43,967 nucleotides of DNA from SKKY01 sp964622305. GTDB lineage: Bacteria > Bacillota > Peptococcia > Peptococcales > SKKY01. Location of the stretch: positions 1 to 43,967 of the forward strand of contig CAZUPR010000008.1 in assembly GCA_964622305.1 (NCBI GenBank), written 5' to 3'. Made by a program: the position numbers and the translations under genes. The notes under the pieces are model-generated. The model saw only the letters and a program-made list of their open reading frames with translations. It had not been told where the DNA came from and made no database searches. The first letter of the stretch is position 1. Each line of letters begins with the position of its first letter. Below are positions 33,376 to 41,257 of the stretch, piece after piece.

Positions 33376-34365
33376 ATGTTAAAAACAAAATATTTGGGGT
33401 TGGAATTAAAAAGTCCTATTATTATAGGAGCCAGTGAGATGACAGCCAATCTAGACAAAATTAAACAATTGGAAGAAGCTGGAGCTGCAGCCATTGTTAC
33501 TAAGTCTCTTTTCGAGGAAGAAATTGCCCTTAAAAATAATAAGTGGCGTCAGGAACTGACCCAGTATGATGATATTAACGCTGAAATGAGAAATATCTTT
33601 CCAGAAATGGACCTGGATGCAGCAGAAGAGCATCTCTATTGGATCAGGAAAACAAAAGATGAAATTTCAATCCCTCTAATTGCCAGTCTTAACTGCGTAA
33701 ACAAGGATGTTTGGGTTGAATATGCAAAAAAACTTGCTGAAGCTGGTGCCGATGCTATAGAGGCAAACATGTACTCTTATTCCTTTGGTATCACTAAAAA
33801 CCCGGCAGAAATTGAAGATAAGAGAATCAACATTTTAAAAGAAATAAAAAAAGTGGTAGATATTCCTGTCTCTGTAAAAATTAGCCCTCACTATACCAGT
33901 ATTTTTACCTTTGTAACCAACTTAGACCAGGCTGGCGTGGAAGGAGTGGTTCTTTTTAACAGACTCTTTAATCCAGATATAGACATAGAAAAAGAGGTCA
34001 CTGTATCAAAATTTGATCTTACAGACTCCTCCAGAAATGGCAGCAGCCTCAGATGGATAGGTCTTTTAAGCGGCAAGGTTGGCCTGGATCTTTGCGCTAA
34101 CAACGGAGTTGCCACTGGCGATGATATGATTAAAATGCTTCTGGCTGGTGCCAGCGCTGTAGAGGTTGTCAGCACAATTTATAAGAATGGTATGGGACAC
34201 ATTGCCACCATGGAAAAGGACCTTACAGATTGGATGGACAGAAAAGGCTATAAATCAATAGATGACTTTAAAGGGAAATTATCAAAAGTGCATGTAAGCA
34301 ACCCATGGGCTTATGAAAGAACACAATATATTAAGATGCTTCGTAAAGGAGAGTATGAAATATAA
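33376..34365 (+). CDS. Dihydroorotate-dehydrogenase-like FMN oxidoreductase
   Basis: The 329 residues form a TIM-barrel flavoprotein of the DHOD-like group. The start LKTKYLGLELKSPIIIGASE, the KISPHYTS strand and the phosphate-binding NNGVATGDDMIKMLLAGASA region near 240 match dihydroorotate dehydrogenases. In true class 1 enzymes a NxSCPN loop supplies the catalytic Cys; here the position reads EANMYSYSF without a cysteine, so pyrimidine synthesis is unlikely and no pyr genes are near. The substrate is unknown. AAGGTG lies eight bases before the ATG. It leads a unit with a patatin and MsrB. Confidence 0.87.
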   Translation: MLKTKYLGLELKSPIIIGASEMTANLDKIKQLEEAGAAAIVTKSLFEEEIALKNNKWRQELTQYDDINAEMRNIFPEMDLDAAEEHLYWIRKTKDEISIPLIASLNCVNKDVWVEYAKKLAEAGADAIEANMYSYSFGITKNPAEIEDKRINILKEIKKVVDIPVSVKISPHYTSIFTFVTNLDQAGVEGVVLFNRLFNPDIDIEKEVTVSKFDLTDSSRNGSSLRWIGLLSGKVGLDLCANNGVATGDDMIKMLLAGASAVEVVSTIYKNGMGHIATMEKDLTDWMDRKGYKSIDDFKGKLSKVHVSNPWAYERTQYIKMLRKGEYEI

Positions 34366-35587
34366 GCCGCAAGGCTTATATTTTTTTACAAAAAATAAGA
34401 TGCTTGGATTATCGCTAGAAGGTGGAGGTGCCCGGGGTTCATATCAGGCCGGAGCAGCCAGAGCCTTTATGGAAAAAGGGATTGACTTTAAAGGTGTAAG
34501 TGGAACTTCTATAGGTTCAATCAATGGAGCCATGATTGCCCAGGGTGACACTGATCAGCTTCACTCTATCTGGGAAAATATCTCTGAAGAAAAAGTCCTG
34601 GGAATAAAAATGGAGGATTTTAAGGAGTTTAGAAAGATTGCCGATATCATCAAAGAAGGCGGCATTGATATTTCCATGGCCCAGCAAATTCTGGATCAAT
34701 ATATTCACGAAGAAAAAATCAGGGAGAGGAAAATAGATTTTGGGATAGTGACCTTTTCCCTGACAGAAATGAAGCCAGTAGAAATTTTTATTGATGAAAT
34801 TCCTAAAGGAGAATTAAAAAATTATCTTCTGGCAAGCTCAGCCCTGCCACATTTTAAGATGGATAAATTCCACGGTATTAAATATCTGGATGGTGGTGTC
34901 TATAATGCCCTGCCAACGGATCTTTTAGTTAATAAAGGCTACAAGGAAATTTGGGAAATCAGACTTAATAGCTTTGGACGCAGGAAAAATATCGATTTTT
35001 CAGACCAGGATGTGCAGATAAAAATAATAGAACCTAAGCACAATTTATCGGGTATCCTGGATTTTGACAATGCCAGGGCCAGAGAACAGCTCAAACTGGG
35101 CTACTACGATGCTTTAGCAAAGCTTGATAATTTGAACGGGAACTTTTTCTACTTAGAAAGGCTTGATGATGAAGATTATTTCTTTTCCTTTCTTAGAGAT
35201 TTGCCAGAAAAATTTATTTTGGAATTCATTAAAGCTCTCAATATAGAGGCTCCGCCAAGTAAACGGACCCTCTTTGAGGAAATCATACCCAGGGTGGCTG
35301 AACTTTTAGATTTAGGACCCCAAGCCAGCTATGAAGAGATTATAGTCAATTTTTTAGAGGTTCAGGCTATGGACCTGGACATGGAGAGATTTAAGATTTA
35401 TAAGTGCAAGGATTTCATCGGGGAAGTTATTGAAAAGGGCAGGAACTATCAAGTCCAGGAAGAAAGAGGCGACCGAGTAATAGAATTCTTTTTAAAAAAT
35501 GAGTTGCTGGCCAAGGTTGCCAAGGGTAAGAGTATCAGGCTTTTGGCAAGAACAGCCTTAAGAGAAATGGGGGAGAGGGATGAATAA
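34355..35587 (+). CDS. Patatin-like phospholipase
   Basis: This is a predicted lipid acyl hydrolase with a Ser-Asp dyad. The core begins MLGLSLEGGGARGSYQAG, with the GGGxRG oxyanion hole, GTSIG holding the nucleophile and LDGG holding the catalytic Asp. Counted from ATG 34400 these are Ser37 and Asp164. Two starts are possible. ATG 34355 has AAAGGAG three bases upstream, overlaps the previous gene by 11 bases and gives 410 residues. ATG 34400 fits the family N terminus (395 residues) but has no ribosome binding site. A terminator-like hairpin lies between them. The C-terminal 150 residues are helical and not recognised. msrB overlaps its 3' end. Confidence 0.88.
   Translation: MKYKPQGLYFFTKNKMLGLSLEGGGARGSYQAGAARAFMEKGIDFKGVSGTSIGSINGAMIAQGDTDQLHSIWENISEEKVLGIKMEDFKEFRKIADIIKEGGIDISMAQQILDQYIHEEKIRERKIDFGIVTFSLTEMKPVEIFIDEIPKGELKNYLLASSALPHFKMDKFHGIKYLDGGVYNALPTDLLVNKGYKEIWEIRLNSFGRRKNIDFSDQDVQIKIIEPKHNLSGILDFDNARAREQLKLGYYDALAKLDNLNGNFFYLERLDDEDYFFSFLRDLPEKFILEFIKALNIEAPPSKRTLFEEIIPRVAELLDLGPQASYEEIIVNFLEVQAMDLDMERFKIYKCKDFIGEVIEKGRNYQVQEERGDRVIEFFLKNELLAKVAKGKSIRLLARTALREMGERDE
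34361..34387 (+). terminator. Terminator-like hairpin at the start of the patatin gene
   Basis: A perfect 8-bp stem, TATAAGCC (34361-34368) with GGCTTATA (34373-34380), has a GCAA tetraloop and is followed by seven T. It begins at the stop codon of the upstream gene. It either ends that transcript or acts as an attenuator inside the patatin reading frame. Confidence 0.85.
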
Positions 35588-36185
35588 GAAAATAGACTGG
35601 AAGAAAGAGTTAGGCCCGAATGAATATAAGGTCCTGAGGGAAAAGGCCACGGAAGCTCCTTTTACAGGCCAATATAATGATTTTTATGAAGAAGGAATTT
35701 ATCTCTGCCGGGGCTGTGGGGCTCAGCTTTTTTCCTCTGAAGATAAGTATGATTCTGGAAGTGGCTGGCCTTCCTTCAAAAAACCCTTGGTAGCAGAAAA
35801 CCTGGCCTATGAAGAAGATTACTCTTTGGGATATGAAAGGACAGAAGCCCTCTGCGCTATTTGTGAGGGCCATTTAGGCCATTATTTTGCCCAGGAGAGC
35901 AGGTATTGTATGAATTCTCTATCCCTGGAGTTTATTGCTAAAGAGGATGAAGATGTTTTAGAAGTAATTTCGCTGCCTTACTCCAAGGAAGAAATCGCCT
36001 TAATCAGATCCGTCTTGGAGCAGGAAGGCATAGAATATTCCATTCAAAACGAGGGTTTACAGGATTTATTTGGGGCCGGTCGTATGGGTACAGGTGTAAA
36101 CCAAATAGTTGGCGAAATTAAAATGACTCTCAACAGGAAGAATAAGAAAATAGCCCAATATTTAATAAAAGAAATCTTGCAATAG
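35580..36185 (+). CDS. msrB: Methionine sulfoxide reductase B with a C-terminal DUF2007-like domain
   Basis: MsrB reduces methionine-R-sulfoxide in oxidised proteins. Residues 1-122 are the MsrB domain with structural zinc cysteines 43, 46, 92 and 95, the DSGSGWPSF motif near 58-66 and catalytic Cys110 in RYCMNS. The loop before RYC is shorter than usual. Residues about 130-201 resemble DUF2007-type signal-transducing domains (EIALIRSVLEQEGIEYSIQN, then a paired strand-helix end); a stand-alone MsrB has about 140-150 residues. The fusion might place repair under a sensing or binding module. The start overlaps the patatin stop by eight bases. Confidence 0.87.
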   Translation: MNKKIDWKKELGPNEYKVLREKATEAPFTGQYNDFYEEGIYLCRGCGAQLFSSEDKYDSGSGWPSFKKPLVAENLAYEEDYSLGYERTEALCAICEGHLGHYFAQESRYCMNSLSLEFIAKEDEDVLEVISLPYSKEEIALIRSVLEQEGIEYSIQNEGLQDLFGAGRMGTGVNQIVGEIKMTLNRKNKKIAQYLIKEILQ

Positions 36186-36205
36186 CCTACATATAGGTGT
36201 ACAAT
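36177..36205 (+). promoter_or_regulatory. Promoter of nrdDG
   Basis: TTGCAA (36177-36182) and TACAAT (36200-36205) lie exactly 17 bases apart. The -35 overlaps the end of msrB. Transcription would start near 36212. Confidence 0.7.
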
Positions 36206-36230
36206 GAACTCATCACACTAGATATGGAGG
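36184..36230 (+). promoter_or_regulatory. Candidate pair of NrdR boxes upstream of nrdD
   Basis: The 16-mer at 36215-36230 (ACACTAGATATGGAGG) matches 12 of 16 positions of the NrdR consensus ACACWATATWTWGTGT. A weaker 16-mer (about 10 of 16) starts exactly 31 bases upstream at 36184, inside the promoter spacer. Paired boxes about three helical turns apart are typical for NrdR, the ATP/dATP-sensing repressor of ribonucleotide reductases. No nrdR gene is in the window. The second box also covers the nrdD ribosome binding site region. Confidence 0.45.
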
Positions 36231-36239
36231 TTTTCGGAT

Positions 36240-38414
36240 ATGAGTAAGGTAGTTAAAATGCACGCGGAAACGGTTTTTCAGGACTCTACACCCAAGAAAA
36301 TTTTAAAGAGAGATGGAAGAGTTGAAAATTTTGACCGTGATGAAATTGCCAATGCCATCTTTAAAGGTGCCCTTGCAGTTTATCCGGACAGAAGAGACTC
36401 AGAGCTAAAATCGCTGGCATCAGTAGTTACTGATAAGGTAGTTTATGAAATTACCAGAACCCAGGCTGATAATAAATTTGCTGAAGGCATTCCAAGTGTA
36501 GAGGAAGTTCAGGATATCGTTGAAATGACTCTTATGGATTTTGGTGAAAAGAAGCTGGCCAGACAGTACATAAGATATCGTTTAAAGCACGAAGAAATCA
36601 GAGAACAAAAGAAAGTTCTTATTGACTCAGAAAAAATGGTTGACGATTACCTTGATAAAGCTGACTGGCAGGTAAAGGAAAACTCAAACATGGGCTTTTC
36701 CCTCCAGGGTTTGAATAACTATATCATTTCAGCTGCCACTAAAAACTTCTGGCTGCAGAGGGTTTATGATGACACTATTGCCCAGGCCCATAACTCAGGT
36801 GATTTACACATTCACGACCTTAACCTGCTTTCAACTTATTGCTGTGGCTGGAGCTTAGAGGATTTTCTGCTAAAAGGATTCAAAGGAGCTTATGGAAAGG
36901 TAGAAAGCTCACCACCAAAACACTTTGATACAGCTTTAGGACAACTGGTTAATGCTATTTATACTCTCCAAGGCGAGGCTGCCGGAGCACAGGCAGTATC
37001 AAGTTTCGACACTTATCTTGCTCCCTTAGTCAGAAACGATAACCTTAGCTATAAAGAAGTAAAACAGTCAATTCAAAAATTTGTTTTTAATATGAACGTA
37101 CCAACAAGAGTGGGTTTCCACACTCCTTTCTTTAATATAACCATGGATGTAAAGGTTTCAGGATCCTTAAAAAATCAACCTGTAATAATTGGTGGCAAAC
37201 ATCAGGCTATGTCAGTTTATGGGGATTATCAAAAAGAGATGGACATGATTAACATGGCTTTCTGTGAAGTCATGATGGAAGGCGATGCCAGAGGACGTAT
37301 CTTCTCCTTCCCTATTCCCACCTACAACATAACTAAAGACTTTGACTGGGACAGCCCCGTTACAGATATGATTATGGAAATGACAGCAAAATACGGCATT
37401 CCTTATTTTGCAAACTTTGTTAACTCCGACATGTCACCAGATGACGTAAGAAGTATGTGCTGCAGACTGAGACTGGATAACAGGGAGCTTAGAAAAAGAG
37501 GCGGTGGTCTCTTTGGAGCAAATCCGCTAACAGGAAGTATTGGGGTTGTTACCATTAACCTTCCAAGATTGGGATATATTGCCAAAACTGAAGAAGAATT
37601 TTTTGAAAGATTAAGAAGACTCATGGATTTAGCTAAATCCAGCCTGGAAAGCAAAAGAAAAGTTATTGAGCAAAACACAAACATGGGACTTTACCCATAT
37701 AGCAGATTTTATTTGGCAGATATCCACCAACGCTTTAATCAATATTGGATGAGTCACTTCTCCACAATTGGAATTTCTGGCATGAACGAATGTGTGCAGA
37801 ACTTCTTTGGCAAAGAAGTTGACCTTTCAACAAAACTGGGTAAAAACTTTGCCCTTAAAGTTCTTGATTATATGAGAGATGCTTTGGTTGAATATCAGGA
37901 AGAAACAGGCAACATGTACAACCTGGAAGCAACCCCGGCTGAAAGTACAGCTTATCGTTTTGCCCGCCTGGATTTAGAAAAATTCAATGGCGATGTTATT
38001 GCAGCTGGTAATGACGAGAAGTACTACACTAATAGCACTCAGCTGCCAGTTGGTTATACTGACGATATCTTTGAAGCTTTGGATTTACAAGAAGAATTAC
38101 AGTGCAGATACACTGGCGGAACAGTCTTCCACGGTTTTACAGGGCAGAAAATTAGCGACATAGACACCATGAAGGCATTAATAAGGACAGTAATGGAAAA
38201 ATATGAAATTCCTTACTTTACTCACTCACCTTCCTTTAGTATCTGCGAAGACCACGGCTACATTGTTGGCGAAGAATTTGCCTGCCCAACCTGTGGTAAA
38301 GACACTGAAGTTTGGTCCAGAATAGTTGGTTACTACAGACCTATTGCTAACTGGAACAAGGGTAAACAAGAAGAATTTAAAGAAAGATTAACCTTTAAAG
38401 TAGAAGGAGAATAA
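36240..38414 (+). CDS. nrdD: Anaerobic (class III) ribonucleoside-triphosphate reductase
   Basis: NrdD makes deoxyribonucleotides without oxygen using a glycyl radical. The 724 residues begin with an ATP-cone allosteric domain (about 15-110, KKILKRDGRVENFDRDEI). The C-terminal zinc site has ICEDHGY and CPTC. The radical-bearing Gly697 lies in RIVGYYRPIANWNKGK. A GGAGG site precedes ATG. nrdG follows after four bases. Confidence 0.98.
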   Translation: MSKVVKMHAETVFQDSTPKKILKRDGRVENFDRDEIANAIFKGALAVYPDRRDSELKSLASVVTDKVVYEITRTQADNKFAEGIPSVEEVQDIVEMTLMDFGEKKLARQYIRYRLKHEEIREQKKVLIDSEKMVDDYLDKADWQVKENSNMGFSLQGLNNYIISAATKNFWLQRVYDDTIAQAHNSGDLHIHDLNLLSTYCCGWSLEDFLLKGFKGAYGKVESSPPKHFDTALGQLVNAIYTLQGEAAGAQAVSSFDTYLAPLVRNDNLSYKEVKQSIQKFVFNMNVPTRVGFHTPFFNITMDVKVSGSLKNQPVIIGGKHQAMSVYGDYQKEMDMINMAFCEVMMEGDARGRIFSFPIPTYNITKDFDWDSPVTDMIMEMTAKYGIPYFANFVNSDMSPDDVRSMCCRLRLDNRELRKRGGGLFGANPLTGSIGVVTINLPRLGYIAKTEEEFFERLRRLMDLAKSSLESKRKVIEQNTNMGLYPYSRFYLADIHQRFNQYWMSHFSTIGISGMNECVQNFFGKEVDLSTKLGKNFALKVLDYMRDALVEYQEETGNMYNLEATPAESTAYRFARLDLEKFNGDVIAAGNDEKYYTNSTQLPVGYTDDIFEALDLQEELQCRYTGGTVFHGFTGQKISDIDTMKALIRTVMEKYEIPYFTHSPSFSICEDHGYIVGEEFACPTCGKDTEVWSRIVGYYRPIANWNKGKQEEFKERLTFKVEGE

Positions 38415-38418
38415 ATAA

Positions 38419-39108
38419 ATGATCAGAGGGTTTATTAAAAACTCCTTTGTGGATTATCCAGGGAAGATTGCAGCTACTGTTTTTACAGGAGGCTGCAATT
38501 TTTCTTGTCCCTTTTGCCACAATGGAGAACTAGTCAAAAGTCCTAGGAATCTTCCAGCTGTTCCTCAAAAGGAAATTTTTGATTTTTTGGATAAGAGAAA
38601 AGGCCTGATAGAGGGACTGGTAATAACTGGTGGAGAACCATCACTTTGGCCTGGGCTGGCAGATTTTATTATAAAAGTTAAGGAAAAAGGTTTTCTGGTA
38701 AAATTGGATACCAATGGTTATGAACCTTTGGTATTAAAAAAACTCCTGGAGGAGAATTTGCTGGACTATATTGCCATGGACATAAAAAACAGCCCGGACA
38801 AATATGCCCAAACAGCTGGCTTAAAGCACCTGGATATCTCAAGGATCATCCAGTCTATCGACATAATCAGGAACTCTGGCCTTGACTATGAGTTTAGAAC
38901 AACCATAATGAAAGAACACCATGAAGAGAAGGACCTGATAAAAATAGCTGACTGGCTTCAAGGCAGCAGGAAATATGTTTTGCAGAATTACAATCCTAAA
39001 GAGGGGCAGATTGAAGATAAAATTTTCACTCCTTTTAGCCTTCAGGAGCTGGAAATGTTTAAGGAGATTTTACAAGAAAAATTTGACCATTTTGAGACAA
39101 GAAGCTAA
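38419..39108 (+). CDS. nrdG: Anaerobic ribonucleotide reductase activating enzyme
   Basis: This radical-SAM enzyme installs the glycyl radical on NrdD. The 229 residues carry the CxxxCxxC cluster motif (Cys26, Cys30, Cys33 in GGCNFSCPFCHN) and the GGEPSLWPG SAM-binding segment near 74-82. The length and MIRGFIKNSFVDYPGKIA start match the longer NrdG type common in anaerobes. It directly follows nrdD and presumably shares its promoter and NrdR control. Confidence 0.96.
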   Translation: MIRGFIKNSFVDYPGKIAATVFTGGCNFSCPFCHNGELVKSPRNLPAVPQKEIFDFLDKRKGLIEGLVITGGEPSLWPGLADFIIKVKEKGFLVKLDTNGYEPLVLKKLLEENLLDYIAMDIKNSPDKYAQTAGLKHLDISRIIQSIDIIRNSGLDYEFRTTIMKEHHEEKDLIKIADWLQGSRKYVLQNYNPKEGQIEDKIFTPFSLQELEMFKEILQEKFDHFETRS

Positions 39109-39160
39109 AAAATAAAAATTGTAGTATAATATAGGTGTATGATAAGTCGAGGTGAAGAAA

Positions 39161-39532
39161 ATGAAAAAGACAATCAGCACAGATAAAGCACCGGTGGCCA
39201 TTGGACCTTATGCCCAAGCCATAGATGCAGGCAACCTGATTTTTACATCAGGCCAAATACCAATAAACCCTGTCACTCAAATGATCCCAGAGGGAATTGA
39301 AGCACAGACCAGGCAGTCGCTGGACAACCTTAAGGCCATTTTTGAAGAAACTGGTTTAAGTCTTGATCATGTGGTAAAAACAACAGTTTTTTTAAAGAAC
39401 ATGGATGACTTTGCTCTTATGAATGCTGTATACGAGACTTATTTCACTGCCTACCCAGCAAGAAGTGCCGTTGAGGTAGCAAGACTCCCCAAGGATGTCT
39501 TAGTTGAAATTGAAGCAGTTGCTTTAAAATGA
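39161..39532 (+). CDS. ridA: RidA family enamine/imine deaminase
   Basis: RidA hydrolyses reactive 2-aminoacrylate and related imines from PLP enzymes. From ATG 39161, with GAGGTG upstream, the protein has 123 residues. Signatures are KAPVAIGPYAQAI near 9-21 and ARSAVEVARLPKDVLVEIE near 98-116, which includes the conserved substrate-binding Arg. A TATAAT at 39125-39130 may be its -10, but no good -35 is seen. The stop overlaps the next start (ATGA). Confidence 0.96.
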   Translation: MKKTISTDKAPVAIGPYAQAIDAGNLIFTSGQIPINPVTQMIPEGIEAQTRQSLDNLKAIFEETGLSLDHVVKTTVFLKNMDDFALMNAVYETYFTAYPARSAVEVARLPKDVLVEIEAVALK

Positions 39533-40272
39533 AAAAGTTTTTTATAGTTCTCCTCTCTCTTTTGCTGATTTTTTCTGCCATGACGGCCGTAAATATCGTT
39601 TCGCTTTTACCCGAAATAGATAGTGAAAGTTTTTATTATCAGCTGACAGACCCTAATGAAGAATCAGGTTTTCTTATTTTGGACTCCAGGGACTATTTTG
39701 ACTCTCTGGATGATTTGGGTCCCTATGTCCTGGATGCTTTATTAGCAATTGAAGATCAGAGATTTTATGAACACTCCGGTGTAGATCCTATAAGAATTGC
39801 CGGAGCCTTGTTTGCTAATTTTAAAAATGGATTTGGAGCTGAGGGTGGCTCAACCATTAGCCAGCAATTAGTTAAAATTACATATCTTGACCAGAGAGAA
39901 AAGACTCTGGAAAGAAAAATCACAGAAGCCATTACAGCCTTGAAAATAGAGAGGGAATACTCAAAAGAAGATATTCTTTATGCCTATCTTAATAAGGTTT
40001 ATTTTGGTGATTCCGGATATGGAATCAAAAAAGCTTCCAAATATTATTTTGATAAAGAACCCAAGGGCCTGACTCTTGAGGAGAGCTCTATTATTACAGG
40101 GATTATTCAAAATCCCACCATGCACTCGCCTTCCAACAGGCAGGACAGCATGATTAAAAGGGCTAAACTGGTACTGACCAGAATGGAAGAGCTTGGTAAA
40201 ATTACTGTGGAAGAGGAAGAGATTGCCCGGAGCAATTTAGACAGCGTCAAATATATCAAACTGCGAGAATGA
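39529..40272 (+). CDS. mtgA: Monofunctional peptidoglycan glycosyltransferase (GT51)
   Basis: This enzyme polymerises lipid II glycan chains without a transpeptidase domain. The 247 residues have an N-terminal signal anchor (about 3-27). GT51 motifs are EDQRFYEHSG with catalytic Glu75, GGSTISQQLVK (106-116) and LERKITEAITALKIE followed by YLNKVYFG. The length is that of a monofunctional MtgA-type enzyme, not the start of a class A PBP, since the reading frame stops soon after the domain. It overlaps ridA by four bases. Confidence 0.92.
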   Translation: MKKFFIVLLSLLLIFSAMTAVNIVSLLPEIDSESFYYQLTDPNEESGFLILDSRDYFDSLDDLGPYVLDALLAIEDQRFYEHSGVDPIRIAGALFANFKNGFGAEGGSTISQQLVKITYLDQREKTLERKITEAITALKIEREYSKEDILYAYLNKVYFGDSGYGIKKASKYYFDKEPKGLTLEESSIITGIIQNPTMHSPSNRQDSMIKRAKLVLTRMEELGKITVEEEEIARSNLDSVKYIKLRE

Positions 40273-40297
40273 TAAAGTAAGATTTGGAGAGGGTATA

Positions 40298-40771
40298 ATG
40301 AAAGAAAATCAGATTGTAATCTATACAGATGGGGCATGTTCCAACAACCAGCAGGAAATAAATTCCGGAGGCTGGGCTGCGGTCCTCATGTACAAGGATT
40401 ACTATAAAGAAATTTATGGTGGCGAGAAGAACACCACTAATAACAGGATGGAACTGACTGCTGTTATTAGGGCCCTTGAAGAATTGAAAACGGATAAGGT
40501 TCCACTGGCAGTGCACTCCGATTCTGCCTATGTTCTAAATTGTTTTAAAAATAAATGGTATGTAAAGTGGCGACAAAACAATTGGTTGAATTCAAAAAAA
40601 CAGCCTGTTGAAAATCGCGATCTTTGGGAAAGACTCCTGGATTTGGCAGAAAATAAAATAGGTCTTGATAAAATTCAATGGATTAAAGTAAAAGGACACT
40701 CTGGTGATAAATATAATGAAATAGCCGATGACCTTGCCAAAAAAGGAGCAGAAGAAGCAGCAAATAACTAA
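40298..40771 (+). CDS. rnhA: Ribonuclease HI
   Basis: RNase HI cleaves RNA in RNA-DNA hybrids. The 157 residues have the full catalytic set: Asp11 (YTDGACSNN), Glu52 (NRMELTA), Asp75 (SDSAYV), His134 (KGHSGD) and Asp144 (NEIADDLA). The basic handle segment (KWYVKWRQNNWLNSKKQ, about 86-102) of the Escherichia coli type is present. GGAGAGGG lies upstream. Confidence 0.97.
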   Translation: MKENQIVIYTDGACSNNQQEINSGGWAAVLMYKDYYKEIYGGEKNTTNNRMELTAVIRALEELKTDKVPLAVHSDSAYVLNCFKNKWYVKWRQNNWLNSKKQPVENRDLWERLLDLAENKIGLDKIQWIKVKGHSGDKYNEIADDLAKKGAEEAANN

Positions 40772-40795
40772 AATATAAAAATCAGGAGAAAAAAT

Positions 40796-41257
40796 TTGAA
40801 TTATAAAAATACAAAATTTTTAGCTCAGTCAGCACTTTTGGCAGCTATGTATGCTTCCCTGACCCTGGTTTTAGCACCATTTTCCTATGGCCCTATTCAA
40901 TTTAGGCTGTCGGAAGCCCTGGTCTTTTTAGTATTGCTGGACAAAAGAAATATTACAGGGCTGACTTTAGGGGCAATTATTGCCAACTATTTTAGTCCAC
41001 TTGGAATTATAGACATGTTAGTGGGTGGAACAGCCAGTTTTTTGAGTCTCTATTTGATGACTAAAAGCAAAAATCTTTATCTGGCTGCTTTTTGGCCCTG
41101 TTTTATAAACGGAATAATTGTAGGGGCGGCCCTGTCTTGGTTTTATGCCCTGCCTTTCTGGCTTATAGCAAGTCAGGTTTTTATAGGCCAAGCAGGGGTT
41201 ATATATTTGTTAGGGCTGCCCTTATATAAATATTATAAAAGGAGAGGACAGCTGTGA
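40796..41257 (+). CDS. queT: QueT family queuosine-precursor transporter
   Basis: QueT proteins are membrane substrate-binding components of energy-coupling-factor-type transporters, predicted to import queuosine precursors. The 153 residues have about five membrane segments, and the YGPIQFRLSEALVFLVLLD start region is a family signature. The start is TTG at 40796 with AGGAG upstream. No preQ1 riboswitch fits in the 24-base gap before it. No ECF A/T components are in the window. Its stop overlaps the next GTG by four bases. Confidence 0.9.
   Translation: MNYKNTKFLAQSALLAAMYASLTLVLAPFSYGPIQFRLSEALVFLVLLDKRNITGLTLGAIIANYFSPLGIIDMLVGGTASFLSLYLMTKSKNLYLAAFWPCFINGIIVGAALSWFYALPFWLIASQVFIGQAGVIYLLGLPLYKYYKRRGQL

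Noticed and set aside
40772..40796. preQ1 riboswitch before queT
   Set aside because: Only 24 bases separate rnhA and queT and no H-type pseudoknot pattern is visible.
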